A stretch of 64,000 nucleotides of DNA from Salinivirgaceae bacterium. Lineage in GTDB: Bacteria > Bacteroidota > Bacteroidia > Bacteroidales > SZUA-534. The position numbers were made by a program, and so were the translations under genes. Under the pieces are notes generated by a model, which did not search any database, was not told the origin of the DNA, and worked only from the letters and a program-made list of their open reading frames with translations. Below, in pieces: positions 1-9,237 of the stretch (its first letter is position 1; each line of letters begins with the position of its first letter). The stretch covers positions 124,001-188,000 of the forward strand of contig JAKSOL010000002.1 of the NCBI GenBank assembly GCA_024405635.1. Reading direction: 5' to 3'.

Positions 1-1238
<1,238 letters not shown>

Positions 1239-1259
1239 AGATTATTTACAATCAAAATA

Positions 1260-1295
1260 AGAGCGCGTCAGTATTTACTGATGCGCTTTTTTATT
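1260..1295 (+). terminator. Rho-independent terminator after pgi
   Basis: A stem of about 12 base pairs (AGCGCGTCAGTA paired with TACTGATGCGCT, one G-T wobble) with a two-base loop is followed by a run of T. It lies 22 bases after the pgi stop codon. Confidence 0.85.
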
Positions 1296-1343
1296 GTTCA
1301 GAAGGTTAGTAAAGGTTACTGCATTAATACGCATTAGGCAAAT

Positions 1344-1379
1344 AAAAAAGCCCCGACGCAAGAGCATCGAGGCTTTTAT
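1344..1379 (-). terminator. Terminator of the nqr operon
   Basis: On the minus strand the stem AAAGCC-TCGA pairs with TCGG-GGCTTT around a loop of roughly ten bases and ends in a T run. It sits 17 bases beyond the nqrF stop and faces the pgi terminator, so the two converging transcripts are both closed off. Confidence 0.75.
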
Positions 1380-1396
1380 TTCGCAAGATATGATGA

Positions 1397-2668
1397 TTAT
1401 CCACCGAAGTTATCAAACATAATATCTTTTGGTTCAACACCAAGGCTATCAAGCAAATCAAGCACTGTTTTGGCCATCATCGGAGGACCGCACAAGTAGT
1501 ACTCAATGTCCTCAGGTGATTCATGTTGTTTCAAGTAAGTGTCGCCAAGAACTTGTGCAATGAAACCTGCGGTGTATTTAACTCCCAAGTTGTCGGCTTT
1601 TGGATCAGGACGGTCCAAAGCTAAGTGGAAATGGAAGTTTGGATACTCTTTCTCCAACTCAAGGAAGTCTTCCATAAAGAATACTTCGTCAATAGCACGA
1701 GCACCATAGAAGTAGTGCATTTCGCGGTCGCGAGTATGAAGAGTTTTAAGCATGTGCATAATTTGAGCACGCAAAGGAGCCATACCGGCACCACCACCAA
1801 CCCAAATCATCTCTTTCTTCGAATCGAAACGTGGGTGGAAATCTCCGTAAGGTCCGCTCATGATAACCTTGTCGCCAGGTTTTAATGAGAAGATGTAGGT
1901 AGATGCAATACCACATGGCACGTCTTGGAATCCAGGACCTTGCTCTTTTGGTTTGAAAGGAGGTGTTGCAATACGTACAGTCAAGGTGATGATATCACCC
2001 TCGTCTGGGTAGTTGGCCATAGAGTATGCACGTATTGTAGCATCGGTGTTCTTTTGTTTAAGATTGAACAAACCGAATTTTTCCCATACAGGCACATAAA
2101 GGTCGCCAATTAGGCTGCGATCAAAGTCCGCATAGTTAAGGTCATACTCTGGAATTTTGATTTGAGCGTACGAACCTGGAACAAAGTCCATGTGTTCGCC
2201 AGCAGGCAATTTAACCTTAAACTCTTTGATAAACGAAGCAACGTTTTTGTTAGAGATAACTTCGCACTCCCATTCTTTAACGCCAAGAACTGACTCTGGA
2301 ACCTTAATGTCAAGGTCGCCTTTAACCTTAACTTGGCAACCCAAGCGCCAGTGGTCTTGTTGTTGTTTACGGGTGAAGTGTCCTTTTTCTGAATCAAGAA
2401 TTTCGCCTCCGCCTTTAATAACTTGGCATTTGCATTGACCGCAAGAACCTTTACCACCGCAAGCCGAAGGAAGGAACAAACCTTCGTTGGCAAGAGTGCT
2501 AAGTAGGCTAGAGCCTTGGTCGGCCTCTACAACTTTGTCGCCATTGATAGTAATTTTAACCTTGCCTGAAGGGGTAAGGTAGCGTTTTGCAATCAACAGG
2601 ATTGCTACAAGCAAGAGAATAATAACGAGGAAAACCCCGATGCTTGCTAATATTAAATTGATATCCAT
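1397..2668 (-). CDS. nqrF: Na+-translocating NADH:quinone reductase subunit F
   Basis: Electron entry subunit of the sodium-pumping NADH:ubiquinone/menaquinone oxidoreductase; oxidises NADH through FAD and passes electrons to a [2Fe-2S] centre. The 423-residue protein has one N-terminal membrane helix (about residues 5-27), a ferredoxin domain with cysteines C70, C76, C79 and C111 in the plant-type spacing, an FAD-binding motif RAYSMANYP, and an NAD-binding stretch GGGAGMAPLRA. It ends with the family's typical DNFGG tail. It is the last gene of nqrABCDEF, 21 bases after nqrE, and is followed by a terminator. Confidence 0.97.
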   Translation of the reverse strand: MDINLILASIGVFLVIILLLVAILLIAKRYLTPSGKVKITINGDKVVEADQGSSLLSTLANEGLFLPSACGGKGSCGQCKCQVIKGGGEILDSEKGHFTRKQQQDHWRLGCQVKVKGDLDIKVPESVLGVKEWECEVISNKNVASFIKEFKVKLPAGEHMDFVPGSYAQIKIPEYDLNYADFDRSLIGDLYVPVWEKFGLFNLKQKNTDATIRAYSMANYPDEGDIITLTVRIATPPFKPKEQGPGFQDVPCGIASTYIFSLKPGDKVIMSGPYGDFHPRFDSKKEMIWVGGGAGMAPLRAQIMHMLKTLHTRDREMHYFYGARAIDEVFFMEDFLELEKEYPNFHFHLALDRPDPKADNLGVKYTAGFIAQVLGDTYLKQHESPEDIEYYLCGPPMMAKTVLDLLDSLGVEPKDIMFDNFGG

Positions 2669-2689
2669 TGTTGTTATGCTTTTTTACAA

Positions 2690-3316
2690 TTATAGTTTAA
2701 GACCCGAAAAACACATAAATGACATTGCCATTAAACCTACGACAATGAAAGTGATGCCGAGTCCGCGTAGTGCAGCTGGGACGTGCGAGTATGCCATTTT
2801 TTCACGAATAGCAGCCAACGCAACAATAGCCATCAACCAACCAATGCCCGAGCCAAGTGCATAACCAATAGCATCAACAACACCGCCAATATATTTGGGG
2901 TCGGTAGCGTCAAGGCCAATGCGTTGTTGCATAAACAACGATGCACCCATAATTGCGCAGTTTACAGCAATAAGTGGAAGGAAAATACCAAGCGATGCGT
3001 ACAACGATGGTGCGAAACGCTCAACAACCATTTCAACCAATTGCACAATACCTGCAATTACGGCAATGAATAGAATGAATCCCAAGAAACTAAGGTCAAC
3101 TCCTTTAATTAAGCAGTCAGGACCTAGAACTTTGGTTTGCAAAAGGTAGTTTACAGGAAGTGTAACCACCAACACAAATATTACAGCCAAACCCAAGCCT
3201 AATGCAGTCTTAACAGTTTTTGATACTGCCAAGTACGAGCACATGCCTAGGAAGAAGGCGAATATCATATTGTCCACAAAAATAGAGCGGACAAATAGGT
3301 TCAAAAAATTATCCAT
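2690..3316 (-). CDS. nqrE: Na+-translocating NADH:quinone reductase subunit E
   Basis: Integral membrane subunit of Na+-NQR, related to NqrD in inverted topology. The 208-residue protein is almost entirely hydrophobic with about six helices. Cys26 (GMCSYLA) and the cysteine in [10 protein letters not shown] match the conserved positions which, with two NqrD cysteines, are known in the family to hold an intramembrane iron-sulfur centre. It sits between nqrD (23 bases upstream) and nqrF. Confidence 0.97.
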   Translation of the reverse strand: MDNFLNLFVRSIFVDNMIFAFFLGMCSYLAVSKTVKTALGLGLAVIFVLVVTLPVNYLLQTKVLGPDCLIKGVDLSFLGFILFIAVIAGIVQLVEMVVERFAPSLYASLGIFLPLIAVNCAIMGASLFMQQRIGLDATDPKYIGGVVDAIGYALGSGIGWLMAIVALAAIREKMAYSHVPAALRGLGITFIVVGLMAMSFMCFSGLKL

Positions 3317-3339
3317 ATTAGTATCTCTGTTTTAAGTGG

Positions 3340-3975
3340 TTACTTTTCTTGCAATTCTTTGCGATGAGCACGTTGCCACCAAATGATGCAACCCAAGATG
3401 ATAAGAGCCATAGGAGCCAATACCATCAAACCGTTGTTTTGATAGCCTGCTTTCTCAATGCATTCGTAGTTAAGAATGTTGATGCCGAACAAAGTTCCAG
3501 CGCCAAATAACTCGCGGAAGAATGCTACAATAATCAAAATTTTTGCATAACCCAAGCCGTTGCCCAAACCATCAAGGAACGATGCCCAAGGTCCGTTTTG
3601 CATTGCAAAAGCCTCCAAACGGCCCATCAAAATACAGTTGGTAATAATAAGACCAATGTAAACTGAAAGTTGCACGCTGATGTCGTATGCAAAAGCTTTC
3701 AAAATCTCGCTAACCAAAGTTACCAATGTTGCAACTACAACCAACTGTACCACAATACGAATGCGGCTTGGAATGGTGTTGCGCAACAACGAAATAATAA
3801 CGTTGGCAAAAGCAACAATAATTGTTACAGAAAGACCCATTACAATTGCAGGTTTCAACTCTGCTGTTACTGCCAAAGCTGAGCAGATACCTAGAACCTG
3901 TACAGTTACAGGGTTGTTCAAACCAAGAGGATTTACGAATGCCTCTTTATTTTTCTTTGAAAATAATTCGCTCAT
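3340..3975 (-). CDS. nqrD: Na+-translocating NADH:quinone reductase subunit D
   Basis: Integral membrane subunit of Na+-NQR, 211 residues with about six membrane helices. Cys31 (LGICSALAV) and the cysteine in ITNCILMGR correspond to the conserved intramembrane metal-binding cysteines paired with those of NqrE. The C-terminus is basic (RAHRKELQEK), as expected for a cytoplasmic tail. It lies 13 bases after nqrC and 23 before nqrE in one operon. Confidence 0.97.
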   Translation of the reverse strand: MSELFSKKNKEAFVNPLGLNNPVTVQVLGICSALAVTAELKPAIVMGLSVTIIVAFANVIISLLRNTIPSRIRIVVQLVVVATLVTLVSEILKAFAYDISVQLSVYIGLIITNCILMGRLEAFAMQNGPWASFLDGLGNGLGYAKILIIVAFFRELFGAGTLFGINILNYECIEKAGYQNNGLMVLAPMALIILGCIIWWQRAHRKELQEK

Positions 3976-3988
3976 AGTTTAATCCTCC

Positions 3989-4756
3989 TTATTTGGTTAA
4001 GAATGAGTTGAAGTTACCAAGACATTTTTCAAGCATATCATTTACACCATTTGATGTAAGTGTACCACCTGAAATGGCGTCAACTTGGTCTTTGTCGTTA
4101 ACAGCAGTTCCTGCTTTTACAACAGCGATTGATGTTAGTGCACTATCGCGAAGAATGTTCTTTCCTACAAATTGGTTACGGAACTCGTCGGTGGTGATTT
4201 TTGCACCCAAACCTGGAGTTTCGCTGTCGTGAGTGAAGAATACTCCGTAAACAGTGCTTTTGTTTTCGTCAACTGAAATGTAGCCACCAATTGCGCCCCA
4301 TAGACCATTACCTACAAGAGGAATAATGTATTTAACACCTTGTGGAAGTTCGCATTTGTAAACCACATTGTATTTTTCGGAACCAATAACATTGAAATCG
4401 GCAACAGCGCCTTTTTCATTGCCCTCGGTGTCAAGCACTGCTTTAACATATTTGTTAAAGTCGGCATTGGCATCGGTAGAGTTAATGTTAACTGCCGAAA
4501 GAATTTGCTTTTTGGTAGCAAGTTTAACGTTGTCGTCTTGTTTTGCTTTAAGTGCCGACGAAACGGCAGCTAACAAGAATGCAACTATAACTACCATTAC
4601 GGCTGCATAAATAAGGGTGTAGCCGTTGCTGTTCGTTGATATTTTCTTTTTCTCTTCAACGAATTCTGAAGCTGGAGCTTTGCAAGTAGGGCACTCAGCT
4701 GGTGCGCTACTACCTTCGTGGATATAACCACAAACTTTGCATTTAAATTTTGCCAT
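3989..4756 (-). CDS. nqrC: Na+-NQR subunit C with N-terminal rubredoxin-like knuckle
   Basis: Periplasm-facing subunit of Na+-NQR that carries covalently bound FMN. From the ATG at 4756 the protein has 255 residues. Residues 1-32 hold two CxxC knuckles (CKVCGY and CPTCKAP), the rubredoxin-like pattern seen at the C-terminus of rubrerythrins. Next comes a hydrophilic linker, one membrane helix (about residues 44-70) and an FMN-binding domain containing SGGTLTS, where the Thr of SGGT (about residue 232) is the expected flavinylation site. An earlier in-frame start would overlap nqrB; 4756 leaves a 10-base gap and begins right at the knuckle. I do not recall this fusion as standard for NqrC. Confidence 0.94.
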   Translation of the reverse strand: MAKFKCKVCGYIHEGSSAPAECPTCKAPASEFVEEKKKISTNSNGYTLIYAAVMVVIVAFLLAAVSSALKAKQDDNVKLATKKQILSAVNINSTDANADFNKYVKAVLDTEGNEKGAVADFNVIGSEKYNVVYKCELPQGVKYIIPLVGNGLWGAIGGYISVDENKSTVYGVFFTHDSETPGLGAKITTDEFRNQFVGKNILRDSALTSIAVVKAGTAVNDKDQVDAISGGTLTSNGVNDMLEKCLGNFNSFLTK

Positions 4757-4766
4757 TGTTCGTTGA

Positions 4767-5906
4767 TTATTTAGTTGTTTTAACACGATTCAAGCGTTTC
4801 GATATGTTGCGCGAAACAACGCAGTGGTCAATCAATGGAGCAAATGTGTTCATCAAAAGAATTGCAAGCATCATGCCCTCTGGGTAACCAGGGTTCATAA
4901 CTCGAATGATGATTGCCATTGCGCCAATTAAGAAACCGTAGATGTATTTGCCAGTCTCGGTACGTGATGATGTTACAGGGTCGGTTGCCATAAATACAGC
5001 TCCGAATGCAAAACCACCAATGATAAGATGCTCATACCATGTTAGGCACGACATTCCACTAGCATTGAAAACAAAGCCCATTAAGGCTCCACCTACAAAT
5101 ACCGATACCATTGTTTTCCAACTTGCAACACCAGTCCACAATAGGATTACTGCGCCAATTAAGATTGCAACTACACTAGTTTCACCTATTGAACCAGGAA
5201 TAAATCCAAGGAATGCATTCATGTCGTTTGCTGGGTTGTATGTTCCAGCTGCTGCTAATGCAAGAGGAGTTGCTCCTGAAAAACCGTCGGCCATTTGTTC
5301 AGCACCATACCAAACTTGGTCGCCCGAAATTTTGGTAGGATATGCAAAGAAGATGAATGCGCGAGCAACAAGGGCTGGGTTCCAAAGGTTCATACCAGTG
5401 CCACCAAATACTTCTTTAACAAATATTACTGAAAATGCGGTTGCAATTGCTACCATCCACAATGGAATGTCGGCTGGCATAACTAAAGGAATAATCATAC
5501 CTGATACAAGGTAACCTTCGTTAACCTCGTGACCATTGATTTGTGCAGAGATAAACTCGATAGCCAAACCAACTACGTATGATACAACAACAATAGGTAG
5601 AACTTTGATAAGTCCGTAGCAAACAATTTCGCCAAAAGTTGCGGCGTTGTTGCCAATGGCAAGGAAATGTTGGTAACCAGTATTCCATATGCCAAAGAAT
5701 AGTGCAGGCACAAGGGCAATGATAACTGCGGTCATTGTACGTTTCAAGTCCACAGCATCGCGTACGTGCACACCGCCTTGGTTTACAGTGTTAGGTGTAA
5801 ACAAGAATGTTTCGAACGCTCCAAAGGTTGAGCGGAACTTAGCAAACTTGCCACCCTCGCTGAATTGCGGTTTTATGCGGTCAATGTAATTTCTAAGTGC
5901 TTTCAT
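4767..5906 (-). CDS. nqrB: Na+-translocating NADH:quinone reductase subunit B
   Basis: Large membrane subunit of Na+-NQR, 379 residues, about ten membrane helices, involved in sodium translocation and binding covalent FMN and riboflavin. The motif DGFSGATPLA contains the SGAT signature whose Thr carries FMN through a phosphoester link in this family. It lies 17 bases after nqrA and 10 before nqrC. No flavin transferase (ApbE) gene is visible nearby; it must be encoded elsewhere. Confidence 0.97.
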   Translation of the reverse strand: MKALRNYIDRIKPQFSEGGKFAKFRSTFGAFETFLFTPNTVNQGGVHVRDAVDLKRTMTAVIIALVPALFFGIWNTGYQHFLAIGNNAATFGEIVCYGLIKVLPIVVVSYVVGLAIEFISAQINGHEVNEGYLVSGMIIPLVMPADIPLWMVAIATAFSVIFVKEVFGGTGMNLWNPALVARAFIFFAYPTKISGDQVWYGAEQMADGFSGATPLALAAAGTYNPANDMNAFLGFIPGSIGETSVVAILIGAVILLWTGVASWKTMVSVFVGGALMGFVFNASGMSCLTWYEHLIIGGFAFGAVFMATDPVTSSRTETGKYIYGFLIGAMAIIIRVMNPGYPEGMMLAILLMNTFAPLIDHCVVSRNISKRLNRVKTTK

Positions 5907-5923
5907 TTTATACTAATAAATTA

Positions 5924-7279
5924 TTATCCCACTTCGGTGTACATAAGGTTCAAACCATTGCGAAGAATTTTTTGCACTTGAATTTTTGAAGTACAAGCAA
6001 ATTCACACAATGCCAAATCTTCTTCAATTACCTCATAAATACCCAATTGCTCCATTTTGTCAATGTCTTGTGCCATGATGGCTTTTACCAAGAATTCTGG
6101 ATAAATGTCCATTGGCAAAACGCTGTCGTATTGGTTACTTACTACAATGGCGCGAGGCTCACCGTGAGTATTGGTGTTCATCTCATATTCTTTTTTTGGC
6201 ATTAGCCATGAGAAGAAAGTGCGGCCTGCACTGAATTTGTTAAATCCAGGAGCTGCCCATCCCATAAACTCGTAATCGTTGCCTTCTGGGATAACTGTTA
6301 TTTGGTTGCTAAAGAAACCAAGGTATCCGTTTGCATCAATTTGTGTGCCTGTTAGTACGTTGCCGCTGATGATGCGGTTGTTGTCGCCTTCAACGTTGCC
6401 GGCCAAAATGCTAGCTACGTTTGCGCCAAGTACTGTGCGGTAATATTTAGGTGCCTTAACTTGGCTACCAGTAAGAGCAATTACTTTGGTAGCATCAAAC
6501 ACTCCTTTGCTAAATAGCCGTCCTATTATCAGCAAATCTTGAGGGTTGATTGTCCAAACTATTTCACCTTTGTTAATTGGATCGATGTGGTTGATTTGAA
6601 CGCCCACATTACCTGCAGGGTGTGGCCCTTCAAATTCGTGAATTTCAGCACCTTTTACTGAAGAGTAAATTTTGCTCATTGGGTATGCTCCGTTGTATGA
6701 CAAGTGAACTTGTCCATTGGTGAGCACTTTCAAAACATCGATACCCATTTGGAAATCAGATTCTTGACCAGAAAGGATGAAGTCGTAATCAGGTGCTAGC
6801 GGAGCGCTATCAAATCCCGATACGAAAATAGCCTTTGGTGTTTGCGATGGGTTGGCAATGATGTCGTATGGACGTTGTTTAATTAGCGGCCATGCTCCAG
6901 CATTTAGTAAGGTTTCAACAACCTTTTCGCGGCCCATTTTGGCTGGGTTTGCTACTTCAAATTTTACTGATTCATTTTGTCCATCTGGCTCAATAACAAA
7001 TGCCAAGATGCGACGACGATCACCTCTAACAATCTGTTTTAGAGTGCCACTTACTGGCGAGGTGAATTTTACTTCGGGGTGGTTCTTGTCAAAGAACACG
7101 GCATCGCCTGCTTTAACTTTGTCTCCTTCAGCTATTGCTGGTTTTGGAGTTAACATGTTAAAGTCAGTTGGTTTTAGAGCAATGCTTTTTACTGCAGATG
7201 TGCTTTGCTCAAAAACTTTTTCAGCCTTACCCTTCAGAGGGATATTCAATCCCTTGCGGAGTTTTACTTTTTGCGACAT
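5924..7279 (-). CDS. nqrA: Na+-translocating NADH:quinone reductase subunit A
   Basis: Cytoplasmic-side subunit of Na+-NQR, 451 residues from the ATG at 7279, which begins MSQKVKLRKGLNIPLKG, the normal family N-terminus. A longer open frame reaches 7366 but its extra 29 residues lie across the promoter and do not look like NqrA. First gene of nqrABCDEF; a good promoter precedes it. The order A-B-C-D-E-F is complete and intact here, pointing to sodium-coupled respiration. Confidence 0.97.
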   Translation of the reverse strand: MSQKVKLRKGLNIPLKGKAEKVFEQSTSAVKSIALKPTDFNMLTPKPAIAEGDKVKAGDAVFFDKNHPEVKFTSPVSGTLKQIVRGDRRRILAFVIEPDGQNESVKFEVANPAKMGREKVVETLLNAGAWPLIKQRPYDIIANPSQTPKAIFVSGFDSAPLAPDYDFILSGQESDFQMGIDVLKVLTNGQVHLSYNGAYPMSKIYSSVKGAEIHEFEGPHPAGNVGVQINHIDPINKGEIVWTINPQDLLIIGRLFSKGVFDATKVIALTGSQVKAPKYYRTVLGANVASILAGNVEGDNNRIISGNVLTGTQIDANGYLGFFSNQITVIPEGNDYEFMGWAAPGFNKFSAGRTFFSWLMPKKEYEMNTNTHGEPRAIVVSNQYDSVLPMDIYPEFLVKAIMAQDIDKMEQLGIYEVIEEDLALCEFACTSKIQVQKILRNGLNLMYTEVG

Positions 7280-7312
7280 AATACTGCTATTAGTTTTAAA
7301 AAAACGGCGGTG

Positions 7313-7342
7313 CAAATGTATGAAAATCAACGGCCTTTTCAA
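7313..7342 (-). promoter_or_regulatory. Promoter of nqrABCDEF
   Basis: On the minus strand TACATTTGC matches the Bacteroidota -7 element TAnnTTTG(C) exactly, and TTG lies 19 bases further upstream as the -33 element. The nqrA ATG is about 34 bases downstream of the -7 box. Confidence 0.65.
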
Positions 7343-7413
7343 TGAACAATGGAATGCTATTGTCAAAAAAGAATAAACATGCTGATAATAAACTGTTTGC
7401 CGATTTTTTTTTG

Positions 7414-7467
7414 AAAAAAGAAGCCCAGTTTGATAGTGTGTTGCACTGCCAAACTGGGCTCTTTTTT
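7414..7467 (-). terminator. Terminator of the hexuronate operon
   Basis: Stem AGCCCAGTTTG paired with CAAACTGGGCT, flanked by A and T runs on both sides, 14 bases beyond the KDPG aldolase stop. The symmetry would let it stop transcription in either direction. Confidence 0.85.
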
Positions 7468-7480
7468 ACATGTTGTTTGT

Positions 7481-8149
7481 TTACTTCAACTCTTTAACAA
7501 TGTTAAGGCTTTCGCGAACTTTGTTTTCAATAAATTTCCAATCGCCCTTTTCAATAACATCTTTTGGTGTTAGTTGAGAACCTAGTCCTACACAGCAAAC
7601 TCCTGCTTTGAACCACGATTCTAGACTCTCGCGTTCAGGTGCAACGCCTCCGCTTGGCATAATGTTGGTCCATGGGCATGGGGCTTTTACTGCTTTAACA
7701 AATGATGGGCCTCCAACTTCTTTGCCTGGGAATATTTTCACAATCTCGCAGCCTAGTTCTTCTGCAAGGTTAATTTCGCTTAATGTTCCGCAGCCGGGCA
7801 ACCATGCTATTTTGCGGCGGTTGCACACTTTTGCCATGTCGGGGTTGAGGCTTGGCGATACAATAAAATTTGCACCAAGTTGAATGTAAAGTGCTGCTGT
7901 GGCTGGATCTACTACCGAGCCAACGCCCATTGCCATTTCAGGGCAGTTTGTTGCGCACCATTTGTTTACTTCGGCAAATACTTCGTGAGCAAAATCACCG
8001 CGGTTGGTGAATTCAAAAACGCGTGCGCCGCCATCGTAGCAGGCTTTTACTACGTTTTTTACAAGTTCAACGTCTTTGTTATAGTAAAGAGGCACAATAC
8101 CTGTGCTCACCATTGTGTTTAGTACATCTAATCTTTTGAAACGTGCCAT
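7481..8149 (-). CDS. eda: KDPG/KHG aldolase
   Basis: Class I aldolase cleaving 2-keto-3-deoxy-6-phosphogluconate to pyruvate and glyceraldehyde 3-phosphate, the last step of hexuronate breakdown and of the Entner-Doudoroff route. The 222 residues match the usual family length. FEFTNRGD carries the conserved Glu, and EIVKIFPGKE carries the Schiff-base Lys; MPSGGV is the phosphate-binding loop. It lies 23 bases after kdgK and is the last gene of the operon. Confidence 0.93.
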   Translation of the reverse strand: MARFKRLDVLNTMVSTGIVPLYYNKDVELVKNVVKACYDGGARVFEFTNRGDFAHEVFAEVNKWCATNCPEMAMGVGSVVDPATAALYIQLGANFIVSPSLNPDMAKVCNRRKIAWLPGCGTLSEINLAEELGCEIVKIFPGKEVGGPSFVKAVKAPCPWTNIMPSGGVAPERESLESWFKAGVCCVGLGSQLTPKDVIEKGDWKFIENKVRESLNIVKELK

Positions 8150-8172
8150 AATAGTATGTTTGTTATTTGTAA

Positions 8173-9207
8173 TTATCTTGAAACTCGTCCGCTAGCATCG
8201 CCGTTCATAAGTTTTTCAACTTCGGCAACCGAAACGCGGTTGTAGTCGCCATAAATAGTGTGTTTTAGGCACGATGCGGCTACAGCAAAGTTTAGTGCTT
8301 TTTGGTCGTCGCCTGTGTAGGTTTGTAAACCGTAGATTAGTCCGCCCATAAACGAGTCGCCGCCACCAACGCGGTCAACAATGTGTGTTATTTGGTATTC
8401 TGGTGATTTGAATAGTGTTTTGCCGTCGTAAAGAACTCCTGCCCAGTTGTTGTGGTTTGCATTGATGCTGCTGCGTAGGGTAGTGATGACTTTTTTGCAG
8501 CGTGGGAATTTTGCCATAATTTGTTGTGAAACTGAAAGGTAAGCGTCGGCTGTTACTTTGCCGCCTTCAACATTCACACCTTCAGGTTTAATGCCAAGTG
8601 CTTTTTCGGCATCTTCTTCGTTTCCAAGAATAACATCGCAACCGGCTACTAGTTCAGGCATTACTTCCATTGCGCTTTTACCATACTTCCATAGGTTTTT
8701 GCGGTAGTTTAGGTCGCACGAAACGGTTATGCCACGTTGGTTGGCTGCTTTAATTGCTTCAAGGCAAACTCGTGCTGCACCTGCTGAAATGGCTGGAGTT
8801 ATGCCTGTCCAATGAAACCAACCGGCGCCTTCAAATACTTTGTCCCAGTCTATCATTCCGCTTTCAATTTCGGCGATTGACGATCCTGCACGGTCGTATA
8901 TTACTTTGCTGGCTCGGCTAACTGCGCCAGTTTCAAGGTAGTAAATACCAATGCGGTTGCCGCCGTAAACAATGTCGTTTACATCAACTCCAAAGCCGCG
9001 CAATTCGCGTACGCACGAGTCGGCAATATCGTTTTTGGGCAATCGAGTTACAAAACTTACTGGAATGCCATAGTTTGCTAGCGAAACGGCTACGTTGGCC
9101 TCGCCTCCACCAAATGTGGCGCTCAACATGTTTGATTGTCCAAAACGTTCGTAGCCTGGAGTGGCAAGACGAAGCATCACTTCGCCAAATGTTACTGTCT
9201 TTTTCAT
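8173..9207 (-). CDS. kdgK: 2-keto-3-deoxygluconate kinase (PfkB family)
   Basis: Phosphorylates 2-keto-3-deoxygluconate to KDPG, feeding the aldolase encoded next. The 344-residue protein shows the PfkB/ribokinase signatures: GGGEANVAVSLANYG near residue 30 and DRVGGGDSFMGG near residue 285, with the catalytic Asp in GGGDSF. The start METhionine at 9207 gives MKKTVTFGEVMLRL, a normal sugar kinase N-terminus. Substrate assignment rests on the neighbouring aldolase, uronate isomerase and transporter rather than on the kinase sequence alone. Confidence 0.9.
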   Translation of the reverse strand: MKKTVTFGEVMLRLATPGYERFGQSNMLSATFGGGEANVAVSLANYGIPVSFVTRLPKNDIADSCVRELRGFGVDVNDIVYGGNRIGIYYLETGAVSRASKVIYDRAGSSIAEIESGMIDWDKVFEGAGWFHWTGITPAISAGAARVCLEAIKAANQRGITVSCDLNYRKNLWKYGKSAMEVMPELVAGCDVILGNEEDAEKALGIKPEGVNVEGGKVTADAYLSVSQQIMAKFPRCKKVITTLRSSINANHNNWAGVLYDGKTLFKSPEYQITHIVDRVGGGDSFMGGLIYGLQTYTGDDQKALNFAVAASCLKHTIYGDYNRVSVAEVEKLMNGDASGRVSR

Positions 9208-9237
9208 TTTTTGAGTATTATTTAATGTTAGTTGTTG

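Noticed and set aside
4942..5514. 190-codon plus-strand open frame
   Set aside because: Antisense to nqrB, Pro/Thr/Ala-rich composition with no family pattern; a shadow of the coding strand.
7280..7366. A longer NqrA N-terminus
   Set aside because: It would cover the promoter; the family N-terminus starts at 7279.
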